Positions 7,260 to 14,799 of a DNA stretch of 25,311 nt are shown in pieces (the stretch's first letter is position 1; every line of letters begins with the position of its first letter). The notes beneath the pieces were generated by a model, which saw only the letters and a program-made list of their open reading frames with translations, had not been told where the DNA came from and made no database searches. The translations under genes and the position numbers were made by a program. The stretch covers positions 1-25,311 of the forward strand of contig JBOHRF010000049.1 of assembly GCA_050732575.1 (NCBI GenBank), given 5' to 3'. Source of the DNA: JBBDWZ01 sp050732575. Lineage in GTDB: Bacteria > Gemmatimonadota > Gemmatimonadetes > Longimicrobiales > RSA9.

Positions 7260-9989
7260 ATGTCGATCGATTTTGAGCGTGCGCCCTCCTGGCGACGCTA
7301 TTTGCGTTTCTGGGGCAGTGATGCGGCGAGCGATGTAGACGAAGAGTTGCGTTTCCACCTGGAGTCGCGCGTTGCCGAGCTGGTGGCCGAGGGCTGGGCT
7401 GAGAACACGGCGCGGCGTGCGGCCAGTAATCGGTTTGGTGATGTCGAGCGGATTCGAACGCATTGCAGAGAGCTGAGCGAACAACGGGAGAGATCGATGC
7501 GGCGCTCGGAATGGTTCTCGGAGATGGGTCAGGACCTGCGCTACGGCTGGCGCACACTGGTGCACGCCAAAGCGTTCACGTTGGTTGCTGTGTTGTCGCT
7601 GGCGGTAGGGATCGGCGCGAACACGGCGATTTTTGGGTTGCTGCACAAGGTCATTCTGGAGCGATTGCACGTCGAGGATCCCGAGCAGCTTGTGCAGTTG
7701 GGCCGCGTGGTGCCCGAGATGGGCGGGCTGGTTGCGGAGCCTGTCAGGGAGGATCAACTCGCGGCGATTCGTGAGCTGCGCGGCATCGAGTTCACCACGT
7801 TCGGCGGTGCGTACGCGCCGGTCAGCGTGGGCAACGAACGATCCGACATGGAAATCGATGGTGTCAGTGGCTCGTTCTTCTCGGTCGTTGGTGTGCGACC
7901 GTTGCTCGGTCGTTTGATTAGCGCAGAAGATGATCGCAGCCGGGCACCCGTGGTGGTGATTTCTGAGGCGATGTGGCAGCACTACTTTGCGGGCGACCGC
8001 GCCGCGCTCGGTAAGACCATCAGGATCAAGGAGATTCCCTTTACGCTGATCGGAGTGACGCCGGCGTCGTATCGCGGTGTGATGGCGTTTGGCGAATTCG
8101 ATGCCGCGATTCCGCAATCAACGCTGGACCAGGTGCGGCCGGCGCGTGCGCGCCGCGGGCCGCCCCTGTACAGGGTCATCGGTCGCCTGGCGGACGGCGT
8201 TCGCGCCGCAACATTGGAGCCGATGATACAGGCGCGGCTCGCCAGCTGTTGCAACGATTCGGGCAGTGCACCTGCTCAGGGAAAACGCTCTGCGGCGTCC
8301 TCTGCAGACGTGTCGCGCCGGCCGCCCTTCCTACTCAGCGACATGAGTCGCGGCATGATCGGCAAAGGGGATCCGCGCGCCCAATATAGCGGCTTGCTGT
8401 ACGCGCTGATGGGTGGTGTTGTGGTGCTGCTCCTGGTCGCGTGTGCGAATGTAGGAACGCTACTCCTGGCGCGCGCGGAAACGCGCCGGCGCGAGCTCGC
8501 GGTTCGCTACTCGCTTGGTGCGGTTCGCATTCGGTTGATACGCCAGCTGCTCACCGAAAGTCTGCTGCTTGCCGTGTTGGGCGCTTTGCTCGGCTACTTT
8601 CTGTCGCGTTGGGGACTGAATCTGCTGGCTGCGCGCATGGAGCAGGGCATGATCACGGACTTCATGACCCGCACACCTGATGGCATCGTCCTCGCCTTCA
8701 CGACCGGTGTGACTTTGTGGTCGACCATTCTGTTCGGCGTGCTGCCCGCGCGGCGAGCGACCAGGGTCGATGTCGTAGCTCAGCTCAAGGAAGGTGGCGA
8801 CCGGTTGGGCGGCCGCGGTACGGCCGTGCTGGATCGTACGCTGATCGTGGTTCAGGTCGCGCTTGCACTGTTGCTGGTTACGACATCCGGCCTGCTCGTG
8901 CAAACGCTGCACAACCTGCGCACGTTCGATGCCGGCTTCGACGGAGCACAGCTCCTGATGGTACGGGCGGATTTTGGCAGGGACCGGCCGAAATGGGCGG
9001 GCATGACCGATGATGATGTGGCGCTACAGCGCATGCAGCAGATGCCCGGTGTGCATTCAGCCGCGCTGACGTCCACAGCACCGGTGGTCGGGGGAAGCAA
9101 CTGGATGAGCACGATCGATGTTACGGGCTACACTCCCTCTCCCAGTGAGGACGTCACCGTACGCCTGGTCGCTGTCACCGAGGACTTCTTCTCCACGGCC
9201 GGCATTGCGCTGCGCGCGGGCCGTACGTTCAGCGCGGCCGACCTGCCCGGAACCGAGCCGGTCTGTGTCGTGAGCGAGACGTTCGCGCGTCGCTTTCTGG
9301 GGGGCCGGACTCCAGCCGGTGAAGCTGTGCAGATAGCCGATTGGAGTTGCCGCATCGTGGGTGTGGTCGGTGACGCGCGCTATGCCAATCTGCGCGCGCC
9401 CGAGCGGCCACTGTTGTACCTGCCGTCAACGCAGATTGCCGGCACCAACTCCGAGCCGCTCGTGCTTTTGCTGCGCACGTCTGGTGATCCGCGCGCGCTC
9501 ACCGATCTGGTTCAGCGCGAGCTGCGCGCCAGCGGACAGCAAGTCAACATCCGTGAGCTCGTCACCATGAGAGAAGCCGTCGATCGCGTCCTGATCCGCG
9601 AGCGCATGGCCGCGATTCTGGGCACGCTCTTCGGCCTGCTGGCGCTGTCACTGGCTGCGCTCGGGCTGTACGGCGTGATCGCTTATCAAGTCGCAGGTCG
9701 TACCAAGGAGATCGGCACGCGCATGGCGCTGGGCGCGCGTAGCAGCGGCGTATTGTGGCTGGTCCTGCGCCAGTCCATCACGCTGCTCGGGCTCGGTTTT
9801 GCACTCGGCATCCCGCTGGCGCTGTTCGCCGCGCGCGCGCTCGCAACACAGCTGTTCGGTGTGCGTGCGTTCGATCCGCTGTCGCTCGGGGCAGCACTGC
9901 TCGTGCTCACCGCCGCGGGTGCGCTGGCGAGTCTGCTGCCCGCACGACGCGCCACACGTGTGGATCCGCTTACCGCTCTGCGCACGTAA
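7260..9989 (+). CDS. ADOP family duplicated permease (FtsX/MacB-like), module 3
   Basis: A 909-residue ADOP permease. The prefix domain includes VDEELRFHLESRVAEL and runs to about residue 95. TM1 (AFTLVAVLSLAVGIGANTAIF) is followed by a MacB-like periplasmic domain (FFSVVGVRPLLGRLI, IRIKEIPFTLIGVTP). The first FtsX unit has NVGTLLLARAETRRRELAVRYSLGA. The second unit has a TM near VLDRTLIVVQVALALLLV, a periplasmic domain, then GRTKEIGTRMALGARS and terminal TMs, ending DPLTALRT. ATG at 7260 has AGGTGAG 6 nt upstream, within the end of the PadR gene. The transport substrate is not predictable. Confidence 0.92.
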   Translation: MSIDFERAPSWRRYLRFWGSDAASDVDEELRFHLESRVAELVAEGWAENTARRAASNRFGDVERIRTHCRELSEQRERSMRRSEWFSEMGQDLRYGWRTLVHAKAFTLVAVLSLAVGIGANTAIFGLLHKVILERLHVEDPEQLVQLGRVVPEMGGLVAEPVREDQLAAIRELRGIEFTTFGGAYAPVSVGNERSDMEIDGVSGSFFSVVGVRPLLGRLISAEDDRSRAPVVVISEAMWQHYFAGDRAALGKTIRIKEIPFTLIGVTPASYRGVMAFGEFDAAIPQSTLDQVRPARARRGPPLYRVIGRLADGVRAATLEPMIQARLASCCNDSGSAPAQGKRSAASSADVSRRPPFLLSDMSRGMIGKGDPRAQYSGLLYALMGGVVVLLLVACANVGTLLLARAETRRRELAVRYSLGAVRIRLIRQLLTESLLLAVLGALLGYFLSRWGLNLLAARMEQGMITDFMTRTPDGIVLAFTTGVTLWSTILFGVLPARRATRVDVVAQLKEGGDRLGGRGTAVLDRTLIVVQVALALLLVTTSGLLVQTLHNLRTFDAGFDGAQLLMVRADFGRDRPKWAGMTDDDVALQRMQQMPGVHSAALTSTAPVVGGSNWMSTIDVTGYTPSPSEDVTVRLVAVTEDFFSTAGIALRAGRTFSAADLPGTEPVCVVSETFARRFLGGRTPAGEAVQIADWSCRIVGVVGDARYANLRAPERPLLYLPSTQIAGTNSEPLVLLLRTSGDPRALTDLVQRELRASGQQVNIRELVTMREAVDRVLIRERMAAILGTLFGLLALSLAALGLYGVIAYQVAGRTKEIGTRMALGARSSGVLWLVLRQSITLLGLGFALGIPLALFAARALATQLFGVRAFDPLSLGAALLVLTAAGALASLLPARRATRVDPLTALRT

Positions 9990-10290
9990 ACGGCGCACAG
10001 CCGGGGTGCGGCAGGGCTTCACGCGCAGCCGCGCGGTCGCGCGCTCTTGGAGTTCCGCGCCCCCTGCGCCCCGAGAGGCGCAATGCTGCCCGAGCCGTTG
10101 TGTCGCTGCACCGGCAACTTCTACGAGTCTTGGCTGTTTCGACGATGAAGGCGCCGGCGCTGTCTCGCCCTGCGGAGTGCTGGATGGTTGCGTCCGTCGA
10201 ACACGCACACACGAAGACCACTGCAGCGAGCAGCGGCAGGAGCGGCGAGGCGATGGCATGGCTTTTGACCCACGACCGGTATGCCATCAT
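9970..10290 (-). pseudogene. Lipoprotein N-terminal remnant, likely of a 6-bladed beta-propeller protein
   Basis: Starting at ATG 10290 or 10287, the frame encodes a lipoprotein signal (AYRSWVKSHAIASPLLPLLAAVVF, lipobox VCAC) and then RDSAGAFIVETAK. A DSAG-x-x-IVE block shortly after the lipidated Cys is typical of 6-bladed beta-propeller lipoproteins common in Gemmatimonadota (recalled family pattern). After that block the frame becomes an Arg/Ala/Cys-rich sequence without recognisable structure. It ends within the 3' end of the convergent ADOP gene, overlapping it by 20 nt. No propeller blades are present. It is best read as the surviving 5' end of a deleted gene, although a short expressed lipoprotein cannot be excluded. 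Confidence 0.42.
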
Positions 10291-10309
10291 AACGCCTAGT
10301 GGCGCTGCA

Positions 10310-11223
10310 CTAGGGAATGAGAGTTCTGACAGCGCGCCACCCATACGCGCCGTTGAACTGACCACGATCGTCGAGCAAACGCTCACCTCCCATGCGATCG
10401 TGGATTCCAACGTCGGGTTGCTGCGTTCCGCAAAGAGAATGAACGAGCGGATGCCGCGCTCGAAGAACCGCCGCGCCGTCTCAACCATCATGCGCCGGCC
10501 CAGGCCGAGACCGTGGTATTCCCAGCGCAGGTAGATCTTGCTCAAGTTGCCTTCAAACTCGCCCTCGGTTGGCTTGCCCCATGTGAATCCGATCAGCCGG
10601 CCCGTCCGGTCTTCCAGCACGAGCACGAAATCACGCCGGTTTTCCTTCGCAAAGACCTCGGTCCATTGCCATGTGCGCGTTGCGATGGTAGGGCCGCGCG
10701 AGGTGTTGTAGGTCGCGTTCCAGGTCGTAACGTGCAGCTCGGCCAGCGCCGGTATGTCGGCGGCAACCGCGTCGCGGAAGATGATCGAGTCCAGCGACTC
10801 GCCGCGTTCGCGCAACTTGCGCGCATTCTCCTCGCCCGTTGGCCGGGTGCGAGCCGTGAGCCAGCGGTGAAGGTCGTCGACGCGCAGCTTCAGTCGGTCC
10901 ATGAAGGTGAGCGGACGAGCCTGGTAGTCCTCGACTCGAGCTACTTCGGTCGAGCCTCGCTTCTCGCCATACTGATAGTTGAGGCGAAGCGTCCTGCCCT
11001 CGAGCCGTCCATCAATGCGAAACGGCAGTACGTTGCCATCGGGTCGTGTGTGTTCACCCTCGAGCTGAAGTGCGCCTGCGCTGGCATCGAAATGGCCGCG
11101 CCGGATGGGCGCGTTCTGTGTGCCGGGGTTGGCGACACCGCGGACCGTTCCGTCCGCGTCGGCCACGAGGTCGAGCAACACTTCCGAAGGTTTTCCCCAC
11201 CTGCCGGTGATCGTGGCACCCAT
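10310..11223 (-). pseudogene. GNAT family N-acetyltransferase with extra N-terminal domain, frameshifted near C-terminus
   Basis: Residues 1 to about 110 (MGATITGRWG...GVANPGTQNAPIRRGHFD...LEGEHTRPDGNVLPFRIDGRL) form a small beta-rich domain. Residues about 147-280 are a GNAT domain (IIFRDAVAADIPALAELHVTTW, acetyl-CoA loop WEYHGLGLGRRMM, FAERSNPTLE). At 10402-10405 the frame breaks after residue 273. Adding one T there gives EFHDRMGGERLLDDRGQFNGAYGWRA, the normal GNAT ending, with a stop at 10310-10312 (304 residues). As it stands, the frame runs on into the unrelated lipoprotein remnant to 9970. ATG at 11223 overlaps the upstream stop (TGATG) and has GAGGTGAG just upstream. The enzyme would acetylate a small molecule or protein; the substrate is unknown. 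Confidence 0.72.
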
Positions 11224-11820
11224 CACTCACCTCGCAGCTTGTCGAGAGTCTTCTGAATCGAGGAGGGCGTGAACATGTTGTCGGAGATCGCAGCAATCTC
11301 TTCGGCGTCGCGCCACGCGCGTTCGAGTTCGGCCAACTCGCCACGCAACGCCCGCAGCTCGGCCTCCTCGTGCAACGCCATCTCGAGTGCCAGCCGATCG
11401 GGCACGCTCAGGCCGAACAGGCCGCTGGTGTATGCGCCCACGCCAACAACGCCGAGGCCGCCACCGGCCAGCAACACCTGACGCTGGCGCCTTTTGCCGA
11501 ATTGATCGCCGTAGCGCCAGGCCGCGTACTCCGGGCGTTGCGGCTCGCCAATCCTGACCAGCTCCGTGCTGTCGGGCAAACGTGTCAGCCCGATGTTTTC
11601 CGTGGAACGCGCTGCTTCGTATCGCGGAAAAGAGTTCGGCCTGCTCGATTGCCTCCCACCGTTCCTCGAGCGGTGTGAGATTCCAGCGCTCACACTTCCG
11701 GCATACCACCCACAGCCGACCCTTCCGCGCGTCGAACGCCACTCTGCGACCGATGGGAAATGCCTCGAGCGCCTCGTTACGACCGAGCTCCGAGTTGCAG
11801 AAAAGGCAGGTAGAGTACAT
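11223..11820 (-). pseudogene. Zinc-ribbon, membrane-anchored hypothetical protein, frameshifted
   Basis: From ATG 11820 the frame gives MYSTCLFCNSELG...VVCRKCERWNLTPLEERWEAIEQAELF, with two CxxC knuckles (C5/C8 and C40/C43) suggesting a zinc ribbon. The other frame then gives the natural continuation: STENIGLTRL...ELVRIGEPQRPEYAAWRYGDQFG, a TM segment (LLAGGGLGVVGVGAYTSGLFGL) and a C-terminal helical, probably coiled-coil tail (ALHEEAELRALRGELAELERAWRDAEE). The switch lies at the A4 run on plus at 11628-11631; removing one base restores a 198-residue protein. Its TGA overlaps the GNAT ATG, so the two are an operon. I do not recognise the family's function. No clear ribosome binding site precedes ATG. 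Confidence 0.65.
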
Positions 11821-11975
11821 TTAGCTTGGTGTCAGCGAGCGGTCCGCGTTGATCCTAATCTACGGAACTACAGCTGCAAGAATCAGCGGACCGTGGACGG
11901 GACACAATGTCCCAGTCGCCGCGGTCGCCGACCGCGATTGGGCAATTGAATACCCCGGTGTCTCCAGGAGTGAAC

Positions 11976-12196
11976 ATGCTCAGGGCAACTGTAACAGCGC
12001 TTGGTGGCGTCCTCGCGGTGGCTCTGCTGACGAGTGCAACCTGGCTGATTTACCTGCACGGCCGCATCATCGAGGAAAAAGGCGCGCGGCCAACCGACGA
12101 GCGCTTCGGCGTCTACGAATACCAGGAGATCGTGGACACGCTCGCCCCCGCAAGGAGTGGCTGGAGCCGTTGTTCGCCTGGCTGTCGATCCACTAG
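11976..12196 (+). pseudogene. Small single-pass membrane protein, frameshifted
   Basis: ATG 11976 has AGGAG 6 nt upstream. The product begins MLRATVTALGGVLAVALLTSATWLIYLHGRIIEEKG, a TM anchor, then RPTDERFGVYEYQEIVDTLA. At the C5 run 12145-12149 the frame is lost; inserting one C continues it as PRKEWLEPLFAWLSIH and a TAG at 12194-12196, a 73-residue protein. The alternative frame has no homology-like character and runs into the next gene. The function is unknown. Its 3' end carries the candidate ECF42 promoter of the downstream operon. Confidence 0.5.
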
Positions 12197-12209
12197 CGGC
12201 TGCCTCGTC
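12183..12209 (+). promoter_or_regulatory. Candidate ECF42 target promoter (autoregulatory)
   Basis: TGTCGA (12183-12188), then a 17-nt spacer, then CGTC (12206-12209), lies about 40 nt before the DGPF gene start. This fits the motif I recall as reported for ECF42 sigma factors (TGTCGA at -35, CGA/TC at -10), and the second gene of the operon encodes such a sigma factor, so autoregulation is likely. The -35 element lies inside the end of the upstream small membrane protein gene. A second TGTCGA at 12217-12222 is too close to the start codon to act as a -35. Confidence 0.55.
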
Positions 12210-12249
12210 ATTCCGGTGTCGACCCATCGGACACCAACAGGAGGACATT

Positions 12250-12627
12250 ATGCGTTACACTCTGTTTTTACACTACCAGGAGATGACCGCCGACGACCTC
12301 GGCGAGAAGATGCTCGAGGAAGGCAAGGCGGCGTTCCACGCCTACACCGCAGCGCTGGATGATGCGGGCGTGCTGGTGAGCGCCGAAGTGCTGCAGCCGT
12401 CCACGGATTCGACAACGCTGACGCTCGCCAACGGGAAGCGACAGGTGCAGGACGGGCCTTACGCGGACACGAAGGAGCAGATCGGCGGCACGTTCGTAAT
12501 CGACGTGCCCGACCTCGACGCGGCACTGGCCTGGGCGGAGAAGTGCCCGGCCGCGCAGTGGGGCACCATCGAGATCAGGCCATCGGCCGTCCGCTTTGCG
12601 GAAGGCAATTGGGTAGCCGTGTCATGA
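12250..12627 (+). CDS. YCII-related / DGPF domain protein
   Basis: A 125-residue protein of the DGPF (YCII-related) family, with the signature QVQDGPYADTKEQIGGTF at residues 65-82 and the C-terminal VIDVPDLDAALAWAEKCP...GTIEIRP block. It is a small ferredoxin-like alpha/beta fold, cytoplasmic, with no proven enzymatic role. AGGAGG lies 5 nt upstream of ATG 12250. Its TGA overlaps the sigma factor ATG by 4 nt (ATGA), so the two are translationally coupled. DGPF genes are the defining neighbours of ECF42 sigma factors and are thought to be their main targets. Length and motif order are normal. Confidence 0.9.
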   Translation: MRYTLFLHYQEMTADDLGEKMLEEGKAAFHAYTAALDDAGVLVSAEVLQPSTDSTTLTLANGKRQVQDGPYADTKEQIGGTFVIDVPDLDAALAWAEKCPAAQWGTIEIRPSAVRFAEGNWVAVS

Positions 12628-13841
12628 CGCACGCGCAGGCGGCCGCTCTTCAGGCCGAGCGCGCGGCACGCGCGTCGTACGGCCGCCTGCTCGCCATCCT
12701 GGCCGCGCAATCCGGAGACATCGAGCTCGCAGAAGATTGCCTGGCCGACGCGTTTCAGCGCGCGCTCGCCACCTGGCCCGAGTCCGGTGTCCCCGAGAAT
12801 CCTGAGGGTTGGCTGCTCACCACGGCGCGCAACCGGCGGCGCGATGTGCTGAAGTCGGCGGCGTATCGAACGTGGGTGCCGGTCGATGCTGCACCACACG
12901 ATGCGCTAGTGACGATCGACGACATCGATGCGGATGCGACTCCCGACCGGCGGCTCGCGCTGCTCTTCGTGTGCGCGCACCCGGCCATCGCAGCCGACAT
13001 CCGCACACCCCTCATGCTGCAGGCGGTGTTGGGCTTCGAAGCTGTGCAGATCGCGCAGGCGTTTCTGATCCGGCCGTCCACCATGGCGCAGCGGCTGGTG
13101 CGCGCAAAGCGGCGCATCCGCGCTGCGCGCATTCCCTTCATCGTGCCGGACAGTGTGCGCATGCCCGCGCGTCTTCCTGCCGTGCTCGAGGCGATCTACG
13201 GCGCCTATGCTATCGAGTGGCCGGTGGTCGCAGGCACGAGCGTGCGCGAGTCGCTCGCGTTCGAGGCACACTACCTGGCGGTCACACTCGCCGAACTGCT
13301 CGATGATGAACCCGAAGCGCACGGCCTGGCCGCGCTCATTTCACTGTCGCTATCGAGGACCAACGCACGCGGATCGCCCGACCAGTTCATTCCGCTCGAA
13401 GAGCAGGACACGGCACGCTGGAACAAAGACCTGATCGCGCAAGGCGAGCGCCACCTGCGACGCGCACACGCGCTCGGTAAGATCGGCAGGTTCCAGCTCG
13501 AGGCGGCCATCCAGTCCGTGCACTGCGCGCGCGCCGTCACCGGCGTCACGGACTGGCAGGCACTGCGCCGCCTCTACACTGCACTGGTCGCCAGCGCGCC
13601 CACGCTGGGTGCGCGTGTTGCGCGTGCGGCGGCGATTGGACGTGCGGATGGAGCCGCGTGCGGCCTCGCGGCGTTGGACGAGATCCAGGACGTCGAGGTG
13701 CAGCGGTTCCAGCCCGCCTGGGCGACGCGTGCGCACCTGCTCGCGGAGCTGGGTCGCACGCAGGAAGCCGCGCAGGCGCGGGCCAAAGCGATTTCGCTCA
13801 CGACCGAACCCGCTGTGCGCCGATACCTGGAGCGTTTGTGA
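12624..13841 (+). CDS. ECF42-type RNA polymerase sigma factor with C-terminal TPR-like extension
   Basis: A 405-residue sigma factor. Region 2 spans about residues 17-75 (YGRLLAILAAQSGDIELAEDCLADAFQRALATW, NPEGWLLTTARNRRRD). Region 4 spans about 112-173 (LMLQAVLGFEAVQIAQAFLIRPSTMAQRLVRAKRRIR). It is followed by the DUF6596 / TPR-like extension (LLDDEPEAHGLAALISLSLSR, DQFIPLEEQDTARWNKDLIAQGERHLRRA, FQLEAAIQSVHCA, LLAELGRTQEAAQARAKAISL) that characterises group ECF42. In this group the extension, not an anti-sigma factor, is thought to control activity, and no anti-sigma gene is seen here. The often conserved NEGY motif is replaced by a GAYAIEW segment, so it belongs to a divergent branch. The ATG overlaps the DGPF stop. 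Confidence 0.9.
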   Translation: MTHAQAAALQAERAARASYGRLLAILAAQSGDIELAEDCLADAFQRALATWPESGVPENPEGWLLTTARNRRRDVLKSAAYRTWVPVDAAPHDALVTIDDIDADATPDRRLALLFVCAHPAIAADIRTPLMLQAVLGFEAVQIAQAFLIRPSTMAQRLVRAKRRIRAARIPFIVPDSVRMPARLPAVLEAIYGAYAIEWPVVAGTSVRESLAFEAHYLAVTLAELLDDEPEAHGLAALISLSLSRTNARGSPDQFIPLEEQDTARWNKDLIAQGERHLRRAHALGKIGRFQLEAAIQSVHCARAVTGVTDWQALRRLYTALVASAPTLGARVARAAAIGRADGAACGLAALDEIQDVEVQRFQPAWATRAHLLAELGRTQEAAQARAKAISLTTEPAVRRYLERL

Positions 13842-13917
13842 CCTTCCATGAACGGGACCGGTGTGAACCCGACGGCTCGAGGAGAGACGTCTTGCTGCCG
13901 GGCAAGGCTGCCAGGGT

Positions 13918-14103
13918 TCAGAAGGGCGAGAAGTCGTAGCTCTCCAGGTACGCAAAACCATTGGGCGGATCGAAACGCCTGTACGCGCCGCGCACTTCGA
14001 TCTGCGGACCGTTCGGCCGCTGGAACAGGAAGCGAAGCTGCCGCCGGCGCGCATCCTCATCAATAACTGGCACCATCTGCGCTTCCCACATCGCCCCGCT
14101 CAC
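13918..14103 (-). pseudogene. SRPBCC (AHSA1-like) domain protein fragment
   Basis: A 61-residue frame starting at GTG 14103, which overlaps the DUF1697 stop (GTGA). The end, QIEVRGAYRRFDPPNGFAYLESYDFSPF, matches the middle of SRPBCC/AHSA1-like START-fold proteins (pattern VRGxYRxxxPPxRxxYTESYD). The normal N-terminal third (beta-alpha-alpha start) and C-terminal half (last strands and long helix) are absent, and a TGA follows directly. It is most likely an internal gene fragment. SRPBCC genes often sit with DGPF/ECF42 genes, so it may be a relic of that neighbourhood (inference). Confidence 0.5.
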
Positions 14104-14657
14104 GCCAGCATCTCCAGCAGCCGGGTGGTGGTGTTCCAGTTGCGGATCGTGATGCTTTTGTACATCGGCTGCTGAATCAGCCTGGTCAGGTGACTCTGCT
14201 CAGCCTTGCTGATCAGACGGCGGAAATACAGAGCGTGGTCGCCCGCATGGGCCTGGTCAACCCCAGGCTTCGTGCTGATCCGCTGCAGAGCCTCGCCCGC
14301 GGTCAAGGGCTCCTTCAGGAACAGCACATCGTAACGGTAGTCGTCCGGCTGGGTGCCGAACTGAGCGGGCGCCTGACGGACCACAGCCTCGAACTCGCTT
14401 GCGGATACCAGCACGATGCGCGACTCATAGCCGAACGTTTTGTCGAGCGCCTTCTCGATCTTGCTGATGATACTGGCCCGGTCTGCCGGCTTCGCGGAGA
14501 ATACCACGTTACCGCTCTGGATGTAGGTCGCCACGTCGGCGTAGCCGATGGCTTCGAAGCAGACGCGCAGGTCAACCATCTTGATGATGTTGTTGCCACC
14601 TACATTGATGCCGCGCAACAGCGCGACGTGACGGGTTGACTTCGAGCTCGATTTCAT
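14100..14657 (-). CDS. DUF1697 domain-containing protein
   Basis: A 185-residue protein, full length for DUF1697. It begins STRHVALLRGINVGGNNIIKMVDLRVCFEAIGYADVATYIQSGNVVFS, the hallmark N-terminus. It continues with DYRYDVLFLKEPL, AHAGDHALYFRRLISKAEQSHLTRL and the C-terminal ITIRNWNTTTRLLEMLA, also typical. It is cytoplasmic; the family has no established biochemical role. ATG 14657 has only a weak upstream GGAATG. The stop overlaps the GTG of the SRPBCC fragment, consistent with an ancestral operon. It is divergent from the DUF3108 gene across 142 nt containing an AT-rich block (14720-14735) that could hold promoters. Confidence 0.88.
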   Translation of the reverse strand: MKSSSKSTRHVALLRGINVGGNNIIKMVDLRVCFEAIGYADVATYIQSGNVVFSAKPADRASIISKIEKALDKTFGYESRIVLVSASEFEAVVRQAPAQFGTQPDDYRYDVLFLKEPLTAGEALQRISTKPGVDQAHAGDHALYFRRLISKAEQSHLTRLIQQPMYKSITIRNWNTTTRLLEMLA

Positions 14658-14799
14658 CGGCCATTCATTCCAGTCTCGATCTGCCCACCGGTATTGAGTC
14701 CGAGCTATGCCCCTTTGCTGACATTAATATGTTGGGGGAACTTCCGGGATATCGCCTGGTCTCACACAAGGGAGCCGTCAGTCTGGAGAGGTGTTGCTA

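Noticed and set aside
7143..8117. 324-residue minus-strand ORF
   Set aside because: It is antisense to PadR/ADOP module 3 and has His/Arg/Gln-rich shadow composition.
9970..11226. One 418-residue minus-strand protein combining GNAT and a C-terminal tail
   Set aside because: The tail after residue 273 is out of frame for the GNAT ending, which is clearly present in another frame. The lipoprotein signal in the tail belongs to a separate remnant. The long frame results from the 1-nt lesion.
13874..13915. Possible terminator hairpin after the sigma factor gene (CTTGC...GCAAG)
   Set aside because: Only a 5-bp stem and no T-tract; not distinguishable from chance in GC-rich sequence.
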